DNA of 64,000 nt from Leucogyrophana mollusca. Lineage: Eukaryota > Basidiomycota > Agaricomycetes > Boletales. The stretch covers positions 27,678-91,677 of the forward strand of contig MU266435.1 in the NCBI GenBank assembly GCA_021014945.1, written 5' to 3'. Both the position numbers and the translations under genes were made by a program. The notes under the pieces were generated by a model, which ran no database searches, had not been told where the DNA came from, and saw nothing but the letters and a program-made list of their open reading frames with translations. This document shows positions 44,178 through 55,057 of this stretch, one piece after another (the stretch's first letter is position 1; the number at the start of each line of letters is the position of its first letter).

Positions 44178-46484
44178 ATGCGCTTTCGCTGGCTCGCGCT
44201 GATTGCCATCGTCCCCGCATTATCCACAGGACTCATTGCTTCCGCTTTCGTGGTGCCCCCTCTGGATGTCGGCCTGGAGGCGGGTAAACCTGTCGAGGGA
44301 CGATCTTTGTTACCGTCGGAGCCGCTACGTCTGAAACGAGACGATGAACACATGCACCACCATGGAGCCCCTTTGCTCGAGCTTAACGAGACCGAGATCT
44401 CGATGTGGCACGGACCAACCCCGCCCTCGTATTGGTCAATTGATATCGAGGACCGGGATCCCGATGTTTCTCGGTATCCCGGCCTTATGGCCTTGCATGT
44501 TGTATTCATGAGCCTTGCTTTCTTCGTTGCTCTCCCTGCTGGTATGTCTCTGTTTCGCGCCTAGTGCCGTCGGTTAATGTTCCCCGGACCGTAGGCATCG
44601 CAATGCGATCTATGAAACATGCCTGGCACGGTATCGTTGTACTTGTATATTACGGTCTTTGTGCCCTCGGTTGCGCCGCAAGTGCACTCTACAGAAAGTT
44701 GACGCCTGATATGTAAGCGAAAACGCGTCATAGTCTGCCGATTCTATATCGGTTTTCACATGACAATCGACTGACTTTCGTTCAAAACCCAGGTACGAAG
44801 GTTCCAGTCATGCAACTCATGGATATCTTGTACTCTTCTTGAGTCTTTGCTTGTCCGCGGTTGATATTGCTGCATTCATCGTTCGGTTGTACGCTTTCGT
44901 GAGGAGCGATAGCAAGTTCGCACTCAAGTCGTTTTGGCGGACCGTTGTCTTGGGTCGTACCGATGACTCGGCTTCCAAGATAGAGTACGCGGGCCTGTTC
45001 AGTGAAGATCCCGAAGAATATGATGAGGCCGACATGAAGCCTCCGAGGGTGGCAGATGTCCAGGTCCAGGTACCAATCCACGTGCGCCGACAACAACCCA
45101 TGGAGTCTGTAAAAACTCTGCTTTCCAAAGACGAGTTCGAAGACGAGACCGCTCCCTGGATTAACGATGTTCGGGCTGGCCACGCACACCAATACTCGAG
45201 CTCGTCTGAAAGGACGGTGTTTGGACTTCCCTCTCCTGGGAAGTCTAGGCACTCTGATGAGACCCTGCACGATATTGGCGCTCCCACCATCGTTCGGCCC
45301 AGGATGCCCCTCGTTTATCGCATAGCAAAAGGTGCATTTGTCACACTCGAGAGAGCCCTTGTATTCGCTGGCTTTGGCATGGTCCTGACGGGGCTAGTCG
45401 TATATACGGGTGGATGTCGTGGGGGTTATGTGAATGGATGCCTTGCACATTTAATCAGTGCGTCTCGATTTCTTTGAAGTGCTTTCATAACACGTGACAC
45501 GTTTCCTCGCAGAGGGAGGAATTTTCTGGTGTTATGGCCTTGTTACGTTTGCTCGTTTCCTGGGTTCGTTTTCCGAGTTAGGATGGGCATGGAACATTTC
45601 CCCCACTGGTGATCATGTATCTGCGGAGTTTGTCGAGTCTCTCGTCATCTTCCTCTACGGGATCACCAATACCTGGATGGAGCGTTTCGGAGCCCAGCCA
45701 GGGGATCCATACACTACCAAGCAGGTGCAGCATATCAGTATCGCCGTACGTATGAGTAACATGCCTTCGACTATTGACACAACTGACGTAGATGCTCAGG
45801 TCATGTTCTGGTTTGCAGGACTCGTTGGCATGGGCATAGAATCGAAGCGAATCCGAAGATGGCTCGCTGTCTCCGCTGCAGCTGCGTCAGGATCAGGGAG
45901 TGACGAGCATGTTACGGAGCCTCCTAGCTACAGGGGCAGCTTTAACCCCTTCCCTGCTCTCGTCATCGGCGTTACCGGAGCGGCCATGAGCGCTCATGCT
46001 CAGACTTATCTGTTCCAGGTGAGTTTCGGTGGCTGTTTGGTGGCGTCCTTCCTGTCCGAGCCCTGACAACCTGTCATAGGTCCAAATTCATCAGTTATGG
46101 GGATGGCTTCTGCTCGGTTTCTCGGTGCTAAGGTGCTTGACATACTTCTTCGTCTGGCTTGGTCCTCCGCGTTCGATTCTGCCTTCTCGGCCGCCGACGG
46201 AAGCGCTGGGCAGCTTCTTCCTTGCATGCGGCGGTTTGATGTTTATTTTCAGCACTGAGGAGGTGACGGTGGCTGCAATGAGGAAAGGCCGCGATGGTAC
46301 GTTCCATGCTTCCCCCTTCTGCCTTATCTTACACGCGATCATCATAGACATGATGATGTTTCTGAATTTGGCCGTCGCCATCACATGCTTCGCATTCTGT
46401 TGGACACTCTGCGTAGTCGCCTTCAAAGGCTGGCTGAAGTCGCGAGGAGTCCCTTCCAGCCTGTATCGGTCTCCTTCGCCTTGA
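44178..46484 (+). CDS. YTP1: YTP1-like multi-pass membrane protein
   Basis: Start ATG 44178 with a signal peptide (RFRWLALIAIVPALSTGLIA). A His-rich luminal stretch DDEHMHHHGAPLLEL precedes a DUF2427-type, cytochrome b561-like four-helix region: YPGLMALHVVFMSLAFFVAL, MKHAWHGIVVLVYYGLCALG and THGYLVLFLSLCLSAVDIAA. A cytosolic acidic linker follows, then the YTP1 domain with ITNTWMERFG, FPALVIGVTGAAMSAHAQTY, VQIHQLWGWLLLGFSVLRCL and a final helix LNLAVAITCFAFCWTLCVVA. The end is RSPSP at 46484. Conserved His residues in the helices could bind heme, but function is unknown in any fungus to my knowledge. Confidence 0.85.
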
Positions 46485-46808
46485 GCGATACCGCCAATGG
46501 TCTCGAAATTGTATTTGTTCTTCACGCAGGTTGTAGAAGCCGTTGTGCACTAATCGAAGTATTACCCTTCGTTCAAGCTTCATCTAGGGTGTTGTGTTTA
46601 CGCTATCCATTCTCCTCATTTGTATCAAAATCGCTCCTCATGTCTGTTGCCGCTACTACTCATAATGCCCTGTTCCGTATCACACTGCGATGCCCGTACT
46701 ACGCCCTTTACGATGTCTTCTCGATGTTATCTAGAATTAATCTATCAGCGACAGCTGACCTTGGCTATTACGCGTGAGCTTGTAATGTGGTTTTAATCGC
46801 GACATAGG
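46485..46808. other. convergent intergenic spacer
   Basis: Lies between the YTP1-like and COQ2 stop codons; 3' UTR-like, with no supported gene. Confidence 0.5.
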
Positions 46809-48171
46809 TCACAAGCCTGACAACATGAGGCCATAATCTCCCAGCGCTCCCATCCATACCCAAAATCCAGCCCAGCCGCAACCAACGAAACCTTCCCAAC
46901 AGCTTGGTCGGCTGTCGAAGTCCGTTCTCCAAATTACACGTGTGAGCTGAGCTGCGCCGAGTCCGACGCCAAGGTAGAATGGCGCTCCTTGGGCATTTAG
47001 AACGCCAGCATATGTGATGAGTGAGACTGTCGATGCGGAAAGCGTGCTGAGGATCGGCCGAGTTTGCGCACCGAAAAGCAGGGCTGTCGAATGGATGCCC
47101 ACGTTTACGTCGTCTGTTTTGTCCTCGTAGGATGTCAGGCCGGGCTGGGGGGCTGGAAGGATGGAATTGCTCACTTGGTGGGCGTAGATACTATCATAAA
47201 CGAGGGTCCAGCAGATGCCCCCAGCATAAAGAGGCAAACAGACACTCCAGTTCACAGCGCCGGCAACAGCTGACCAGCCGAGAAGTGCTCCCCAATTGAA
47301 TGCAAGACCTACAACAATTGAAGTTCAAGTTGAATCATCAAGGTAAATTGAGCTAAATTACGAACCAAGAACAGCCTGAGGCCAGTGTGTCACTCGTTTC
47401 ATAAAGGGGTATATAGTGACCACCGACAAGGAGGACGCGCCAAGGAGAATACTGAAGCGAAATTGAAGAAAAGCCCACTCCAATTGCAGCGGGTTACGGA
47501 CCTGTACCAGTTCAACTGTAGCAAGACTCCCAGACCAACAGTTAGCTGGCCCCCGAGGAACACCAACGCTTGCTGTCGGGTGATGTCGCCTCTAGCTAAA
47601 GGTCTACTCTGTGTCCGAGCTGAAGAGAATGGGTCGATATGGAAGTATCAGCCGAAGTCCTGCTGTACCGTGTTGTCGGACGCACCGACGGCTTTATCGA
47701 GGTTCTTATCCCACATGTCATTGATAGTACACCCTGCACCCCGCATTACCATTGCTCCCACACCGAATAAGCTGATGTATGTTAGAGGGGTGGTGAATGG
47801 CGCCTCCAGGGCGTACGACGCCATGGTTATCGACCATGCTTGAAACCACCAACATGAGGAGTGTTATATCAGGAAGGAACGCACAACGTACCACACGGAT
47901 AAAATAGTAGCAAAGTGCCAATTGGTTTGTCAATCCTAGTGAGATAGAGGTATGGGCGTGCTCTAACTGGAAGACGATCTACCCATGTAAGTGGAGGACT
48001 GACATGCCCAGACACGCGGCGGATAGACGGTGGGATGGAGACTTTGGCAGGCTTGAATGAGAATTGTCCTCGTAGACGCGTGTCTCGAAGACATGGATAA
48101 TGCCATGCTCTTTCTAACCTTCCGCCGATGCAGGAGGATGAACGAATGCCAGAAAAGCCGTTGCGTAGCAT
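46809..48171 (-). CDS. COQ2: 4-hydroxybenzoate polyprenyltransferase COQ2
   Basis: Mitochondrial inner-membrane prenyltransferase that attaches the polyprenyl tail in ubiquinone synthesis. Start ATG 48171; the Arg/Ser-rich N-terminus ([20 protein letters not shown]) fits a targeting peptide. The first Asp-rich motif is [16 protein letters not shown] near 47700 and the second is [18 protein letters not shown] near 47130-47210. Between them lie [37 protein letters not shown] and [19 protein letters not shown]. The end is [10 protein letters not shown] at 46809. Five or six introns. Confidence 0.93.
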
Positions 48172-48405
48172 ATAAAAGTGCGGCTAAAGTTGTTAGTGTT
48201 TCATTTGAGAGCTAATTTGACCCTGCGACTATCCGAGTGCGAAAAGTTGTACATTCATGTTATCTTGGTATCAGTACACAACCATTCGGCTTTCAACATG
48301 ATAGGAATATAGAGATGGGGAGGAGTACATGCACGATGGTTGATATGCAAGGAGTGCCATAGAAATGCTAAAAGACCAGAGGAAAATTCAACAAAAGCCC
48401 TCCCT

Positions 48406-49394
48406 TCACCATTCTTTGGCAAGTTTGAAGGACCATTCCCATTCTGACAACGCGAAATTTGAATATGGAATCTTACTCCCACACGAGAAAAATCACGTAC
48501 CTGCATACACTTCACCGTCGTCGTCTATCACCCTGCTTTTGACATTGTACGACCCGGAGCGCGCAAGCATACCAGAAGGTGATTCTTCTGGGTCGAAATT
48601 TTTCGCGTAAGCCTCTCCCTTAGGGTGGGGGCCATAAGAGCCCAGCATTTGCTCCATCTTGTCGACTTTACAAGAGTGTAAGTGCGGCTAAATAGGGAAG
48701 TTGGTTGAACAGCACCTTTCACGCCAGCACGCTTTACCAGCTGCATGTATCGAACTCCCTGAACACGAACCGTCAGTTGCTTTCAAGCACAAAATTTGGT
48801 GCCTTTCTTACTGAGATAATGGAATGGTTGACTTTGAACGTAATCCGGACACTATCATTGTTGAGTATCAACCGTTCGGAAACAGGCCATGCAGAAGGAC
48901 ACACTTGTACTCCACCCCTTCCTTGATGACGATCGGATTCTTCTTGGTGTCTGCTAATTTAGCGGTGTCACTGAGGTTGAAGATGATCTTCTTCCCCGCC
49001 GGCAAAGTCGGAGAGTCAAGCTCTAGAGTTAGAACCGTAACCTGTTGAGTGGTCCTATCGCTGAGCCACCGATCGATAATCTTATGTCGTATGGCAGCAA
49101 ACCTTTGGGCCACTGGTGTCGGCGCCTTCTGCGCCGGGAGTTATACCCAAGCTGGCTTTCCAGCGCGCCAGACTCTCGTCCTCGGCGTCTAGTTTAGCGT
49201 ATTCTTCCGCAGTCTTAGCGGCAGATGGCTTGTAGCCTTTGGATCGCGATCTGCTTAGTTCCTTATCGTGGCTCGCCGGCGCAACACTCACCTGGGGTGG
49301 CGGTGGGTTTGAGCTCTTCCTGGTCGTCGTGCTGAGTGCATTGTTTCAGTTCCTGAGTGCGATCTCATGGTTAAAGAGTACTTACGGTAGACAT
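48406..49394 (-). CDS. RDI1: Rho GDP-dissociation inhibitor
   Basis: Cytosolic chaperone that extracts prenylated Rho/Cdc42 from membranes. Exon 1 is only nine bases (ATG TCT ACC) at 49394, then intron, DDQEELKPTATP, intron, and the regulatory arm DAEDESLARWKASLGITPG. The immunoglobulin-like domain follows: VTVLTLELDSPTLPAGKKII, VIKEGVEYNVRITFKVN, GVRYMQLVKRAGVKVDKMEQ and MLGSYGPHPKGEAYAKNFDP, ending DWEWSFKLAKEW, with TGA at 48406-48408. The C-terminal WSFKL.KEW is diagnostic. COQ2 lies 234 bases downstream on the same strand. Confidence 0.93.
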
Positions 49395-49935
49395 TTCTAG
49401 GACTCAAAATAGAGGATCGGATTGGGAATGGTGAGGCTGAGGGAGGTCTTCGTTGCTGAAGCTTGACTTTGTCAATGATTTCTATCGACCTGGTAATCTA
49501 CTCGGAGATCGATTTCGCACGCCTCTGCAACAAGGTCACTTCGCCCTTTGCCGAAGACCCAGCTCATCCAAGGCGACCCTTGACGAAAAGCTGCAGGCAT
49601 ATGAACGGATGATACGGATCACACTTATGGACGGAAGCAATGTCCTGGAATTGGGCCAGTCGTGCCGGGGGCTGTCAGGGTCAAGCTTTCAAGCTCAAGA
49701 GGCAAGCGGAAGCAAATGGTCAAATCGATCGGAAATCGCAATCATTCTGATTCCGATCCATAACATGACATGTAAAACAGTTTGGAGGTATATGTATGTG
49801 GCCTACAGGGAGAACAACAATGACATGAAAAAATAAAACAAGGAGCTTCGTCGTTACAACGTGCAACATGAAACGCGGGCGATGATAGATAGCGAAATAT
49901 AATTTCAGCAGGACAAAACCCAGTCGAGTCTATGA
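49395..49935. other. intergenic region without a supported gene
   Basis: Holds the RDI1 upstream sequence and the 3' region of the next minus-strand gene. A plus-strand frame at 49453-49836 has no recognisable motif or intron signals and looks accidental. Confidence 0.4.
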
Positions 49936-51787
49936 TCAACAATTCTTACAGCCTAAGGAGACTGGGCAAGATGCATACTTTCTACAATCATCAACGCAGT
50001 CATCAGACACACGGTACAGTGATAAAATCGGACAGTACGCACCGCCTTTAAACCAGCATTTGCCTTTGCTCAAATGGAAGCACTTTGGACCATTGGGACA
50101 CGCATGTCCCCAGCAGCAACGCTCGCCGTATGGGCATTGAAGGCCTGACGTGCGTTAAAGTTAAAGGAGGACGCACAGTGTACACCGCCAAGGTGTAGCT
50201 CACTGTTTTTAAGGAAGTTACAGGGCGCTTTTTTAGCGTTAGCTGCCAACGTTGCTAGCTGCTCTGGCGTCAAAATATAGTCGTGTGAGTATTTACAGGC
50301 TCCCTAGTGTAGATGCGACCTCAGTATTGTAGCCATCTGTCGTCGGTGACGAGTAACACTCACGCCTTTAGTGCAGGACATCAAGTAATATTCATTGCAA
50401 GGTGGCGGGGAATCTGGCATCCTTCGAGGTGAGCCAATTCAGCAGTGGTATGGCCCGAACTCACGTTTATGGAGCGGCTATAAAGCAGTATCTTAGTGTC
50501 TCATAAACAGCATAGTATCAATATCAATAAGCCGTACCACCGACGGGTCAACCAGTTTTCCAGCCATAGGAGTCCGCATATTTGGGGGAGAATGGGGAGT
50601 CGGCAGTCCGCCATTGGTGATAAGAGTTGGACTGAGTCCGGCGACATTTAGGGGAGACGGGCTCTTGGAAATCGGTGTAGGTTTTTGGCTCATAAACAAA
50701 CCATCCACTCCCAATGTTGGGAGACGATATTTTTGGAGATGACTGGCGGTGTTGGGGTGCCCGTCTAAGACGGCCAACTTCCCCAACAGTCCGTCGGTCT
50801 GCAGCGCTGCCACCGTTGATGCGTACCCGTTATCATGGCCGCCTGCATATGACAAGGGTTAGGCGAGTTTGATACAAGGCCTCTGCGACATACCACCAAA
50901 GAAGATTCGCTGAGTTTGCGGGAATCGTATATAAGTCTGCAGATATTCTGGTAATCCCGCATGAGCATGCCCTTAACCTCATGAAAAAAGACGTGACCCC
51001 TTACCTGTTATTTTCGTACAAGTACCTTCTTTTCCATGGCCAACGTCGACCAAAAGAAATCTAGGAGAAGACTGGCTGAAGCCTGCGACAAAGGCCTCGA
51101 GCTGATCGAGACTACATATGTTGTGTCGTGTGAGAAGGTTCGCCAGGCCAGCTTTGTTAAAGTAAACAGTAACCCAAAAAGACAGACGCCCTAGCACATG
51201 GACGTCCTCGTTGGTTAAATATTCGGCAACGGCTTTGGTGAGCTGCTGTGCGGCCAATCGACCTCCCTCGTGCCCTTGCTTCAGAAGGGATTCATTAAAA
51301 ATACATCCATCCCCATCAATAACGCAGAGGATGAGGAGGCTCTGGCTCTGTTGGGAATTGAGGACGAATCCATGAACAATCGTTAACATAAATAATATTT
51401 GAGCAAGCCAACCATAAAGGTTTCCATGGACGCAACTTGCCCATTCAATGAGGCAAGTCGCCCTTTAAGCGCCTTCGTCTCCCGTTCTGCAGCTTCGAGG
51501 GCAGTGGCATGAGCCTGCTTCCAAACTGCAAGCTCTACCTCGAGGTCAGCCAATCGCGTCTCGAGGTCAGCATTTCGCTTGACTGTTGCCGTGGAGAGGT
51601 CTGGTAAATTGGGTTTTAGACTCGGGCGTGCCCTTTGACATGAGAAACTGCGTACTCAGAAGCCTGGACAGGGTCTCATCCCTTCCAGATAAATTTTCGC
51701 GATCAACGATCAGCAATAATGTGGCAAATAAAAATTTTGGCCATACCAGAGCTGCTGAGTGGCCTCTCCTACCGGTGGCGTAGCCAT
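49936..51787 (-). CDS. coiled coil + PIN/NYN-like domain + CCCH zinc finger protein, paralogue 1
   Basis: Start ATG 51787 (MATPPVGEATQQLW). An N-terminal coiled coil (VKRNADLETRLADLEVELAV) leads to an alpha/beta domain: VIDGDGCIFNESLLKQGHEG, FVAGFSQSSPRFLLVDVG, GKEGTCTKI, then RIFFGGGHDNGYASTVAAL and GLLGKLAVLDGHPNTA. A Pro/Ser linker follows, then a CCCH region near 50040-50300: KYSHDYILTPEQLATLAANA and CPYGERCCWGHACPNGPKCF. The domain set matches a fungal family that I recall as DUF7923 with a tandem CCCH finger. Compared with paralogue 2, the acidic residue after KE in the third motif is replaced (GTC for AAD). RNA binding is likely; nuclease activity is inference. The 3' end at 49936 is tentative. 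Confidence 0.72.
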
Positions 51788-52324
51788 ATGGATAGGCAAA
51801 AGGTGAGTAGGGGGACTAATGGGCGATGACAAACGGGAGACTGACGGAAGGGTGGGGCGTATCCTTTAAACGACCGAAGCCACGATGTAACCTGCAGTTG
51901 GGCGGTTAATCAGGCTAGATCGCGGGGTTCTCGCCAGTGGAGGAAGAAGGCCGATAAGGCAATCTCGTACAAGCAAGCACAAGAAGCTGAGCTTTATATG
52001 GCTAAGTCACACGAACCCCATTGAGGTCCGAGTCGTTGTTCGGGGCGTCTCGTGAGTCTGCTTGAGAACCATTGCTACGCGTTTCAGTACGTCAATAGAA
52101 ACTTCCATCAGTGTTAACGTTGTTCAAAGTCCTCTTCGTTCCTTGAAAAAGAGCAGAACTTCCTTGCAGAGGACGAACAGAGGATATATATGTACATATA
52201 GTTGAGTCGTTGTCATCCCCCATCTCCGACGGGGGCTTCGTGATGCTGAAACGTTTGACGATATATCAAGCAAATCCGGATGGTGTCAGTTAATTTATTC
52301 CACGTCGCGATGCATACCGGCTGC
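51788..52324. other. spacer between the two CCCH paralogues
   Basis: A 537-base region with no supported gene. A small C-rich/G-rich hairpin (CCCC...GGGG, 52218-52236) lies near the 3' end of paralogue 2. Confidence 0.4.
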
Positions 52325-54182
52325 TCAAACACAGTGAGAACGAGCATCTCCCTCGCACATGAAAGACCTACCGGCGACGAATTTACATCTACCCAGCTTC
52401 AGGAAGAAGCATTTCGTACCTCCTGGGCACACGTGTCCATATACGCAATTCTCACCGAAAGTACACACTTCTCCTGCGAACTGGTCAGAAGCCGCGAAGT
52501 GGCAACAAAGAGGCCCTACCTTCATTCGTGGCTCTGCATGGCACTTTCTTTGCATTTTCACGCAGTTCTGCGTAATGTTCCTCGTCGAGGAGATAGTCGT
52601 GCGAATATTTGCAGTCAGAGCCGAACCTGCACTCTGCTAAATAGAACAGAGTGCATGGCGCAGGGGTTTCTGTCCGTAGGATACGTCACGGATGGGAGCT
52701 GAAATTCAGATTCAAAAGCTTACGTTTTGATAGGGCCTGGAAGAATCGGTCAGTGGAGGATGCTAGCCGCTGAAGAGCTTCACTCAACTAATTTTGGATT
52801 GATGCGTCGCTGTGGTTTCCGCATTGGGGGACTCAAACGAGGGTTAGATAGCGGTGGCTCGCTGGTTTCACTCGATACACTACTACCGCTCGGATCCAGT
52901 GGAGGCGTATGATGTCGAGCTGGGATGAGTTGGGGCGTCTGTACTGCGCATTTATAGCTCTGGATGCTGGCGCGCCGTGGCGTCGAGGATGGCGCTAAAG
53001 TAGAAGGATAACCAAGACCCGGGGGAACGGGCGGAGGTGACGGGAGAGTAGGTAAGATAGCAGTATTACTTGAACCAAGTCCGGAGGGAGCAGCAGAGCT
53101 TGCCCCCGGGACCACAAGTTTATCAGACATGAATAAATCGGGGATGCGTAGCTCTGGCAAGCAGAGCGTCACGATATCTGCGGCGACATCGGTATAGCCA
53201 GGCAAAAGAATAAGTTTCTCGCCAAAGCCAGCAGTAATCACGGAGCGGAGCGTGTTGACATAACCGTTGTCGTGACACCCTATTCAATAGCTCAGGTAAG
53301 ACAGCTGCATCAGTACACAAGACCTGACCTCCAAAGATTATTTTGCGTGTCTGTGGTAGACGAATGTTATCTTCGAGATGAACTGTACTCGTCCCGTCAG
53401 GTGAAAGCGGCACATCGAAGGAGTCGTGACTGGCGAACCTTTAATTTTGGCGTCGGCCGCCTCTTTATTGCCTCCCACATCGACCATGACAAACCTTTCA
53501 GCAGCTTGGTTGAACCCCATCATAAATTCGTCAAATTTCTGCTTGGCCACGAACAGGCCCGCCCGACCAAAGGTATCGAGCAACCCTCGCTTGTTGTAGA
53601 ACAAGTACACCCAGAACTGGAACTCATCGCTTCCGGGCTCAAACAACCTCTGGCGCGTAAACTCGGCTAGCTTTCTGGCAGCAGCAAGGCCACCCTCTTG
53701 TCCTTGGGCAATGAGGTCCGGCGAGAAGATGGTGCCATCACCGTCAATGAGGCAGGTCACCCTTTGCTTCAAACCCTAACGGAAAGAGTGAGTAGCGCCC
53801 TCGACTCGGATGGAGTTGCTTACCCTCAGCGCGCGCAGCTGGCTCTCCAACTGGTTTCTCTCTTGATTCCACTGTTGGGTGAACATGTCGAGCTTATCTT
53901 TAGTCGCGTTGTATGCGGTCGTGAAGACCTCTAGCTGCGTTGAAAGCCCCTCGATTTTATCAATGTACTGTGCTTCTTTCGAGAGTAACTTATGGATTTC
54001 ATCTGCAACATAGGTACGTGAGTCGCTCTGGGGTGTACGCCACGTAGACGTACCTCCGAGCTGATTAAAGCAACGTTCTCTGCCATACGCCCGAGGCCGA
54101 CGTCAGCATAAGATTATCATGAGCGCCCTGTGGCTCACATGGCGGGTTGTTGAACTGGCAGGGCGCCATTTGGGTTTTCCAT
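52325..54182 (-). CDS. coiled coil + PIN/NYN-like domain + CCCH zinc finger protein, paralogue 2
   Basis: Start ATG 54182 (MENPNGALPVQQPA). The coiled coil near 53830-54000 includes FTTAYNATKDKLDMFTQQWN. The alpha/beta domain has TCLIDGDGTIFSPDLIAQGQ, FWVYLFYNKRGLLDTFGRA, RFVMVDVGGNKEAADAKIK, RLPQTRKIIFGG|CHDNGYVN (split by an intron) and KLILLPGYTDVAADIVTLCL. A Pro/Ser-rich linker precedes SHDYLL and the finger CTFGENCVYGHVCPGGTKCF. The Asp of IDGDG, the Asp of KEAAD and the Asp of HDNGY keep the spacing of PIN/NYN acidic residues. It lies in tandem with paralogue 1, same strand. Confidence 0.75.
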
Positions 54183-55057
54183 GGTGCTGTAGTATTGAGG
54201 TAGAGAACTGAGACAAAGGACGCAGTGAGGCGCCAGTTATTGAGTCACTGGACGGCCTCTTACGTTGAGTTATATCCCCCTGAGATGTTCAGACACGAGT
54301 TCAGAGCATTGTGGGCATCTTAGTGCATGTGAACAGATAGGCGCATTTCCGAGGGCCGAAGTTGGCCAAAAGTGCTATAGGGTGAAGAAAGGAAACACAT
54401 GTACACGACCTCATGTTGGATCTTTGATGTCCATTCTCCAACAAACAAACACTTCGACTCCTGTCGCTGGATGCGGTGCACGAGACCGCGTGAATATGAA
54501 TATCAACGATAACCAACCATCGTGATCAGCCTCCTAATGGGGAGGCCTCGGCACTGCAATCTCCTTGGTCGTACATGCTCATCTTGTCACGATACCTTGT
54601 GTAAAGCTAAAAGTCGCCATATTGAGGGCAATATCATCCTCGCCACTTTCAGTTGAGGCTGTACAGTAGTTCAGTTGATCTGGGGAAGGGAGACATGAGG
54701 TTACCTAGTCATGGATAGGCGCTCATACACGTGTGATGGGTTCGCGAAGCAGGGCAATGCTCCAGTTTATTTCCGCCTGCATCAGCGGGAAACGGCCTCG
54801 CGGATAACGCGCGGAGCTCAGGTGAGTGAAGCAATCAAACAAAAAGAGGATGAGACGAGATGAGAGGCCATCAGATTTTGAAGATGAGGCTCAGGCTGCT
54901 GAATTCCACAGACTCGGAGTTTAAAACGCGCTCGTGGGAATAAATTACGTGTACGCGTCGCTCTCTCGTGACGCGCCATCGTTGTTCTGTCTGTTCCTTC
55001 TCATTTCCTGCGACACCGTCTATCACTTTCGTTCCGTTTGTACTCTACGAGTTTCTT
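54183..55057. promoter_or_regulatory. 875-base divergent region; CDT1 promoter with three ACGCG cores
   Basis: No coding frame is credible. Near CDT1, ACGCG occurs at 54926-54930, in ACGCGTC at 54953-54959, and at 54971-54975, all within 50 bases and 83-132 bases from the start codon. ACGCGT is the MCB box bound by MBF, which controls cdt1 in fission yeast. Confidence 0.5.

Noticed and set aside
49453..49836. Plus-strand 127-codon frame
   Set aside because: It has no recognisable domain, sits in a promoter and 3' UTR interval, and has no splice support.
52218..52236. C-rich/G-rich hairpin as a terminator
   Set aside because: This is a eukaryotic sequence and the stem is only four or five pairs, so it is noted only as local structure.
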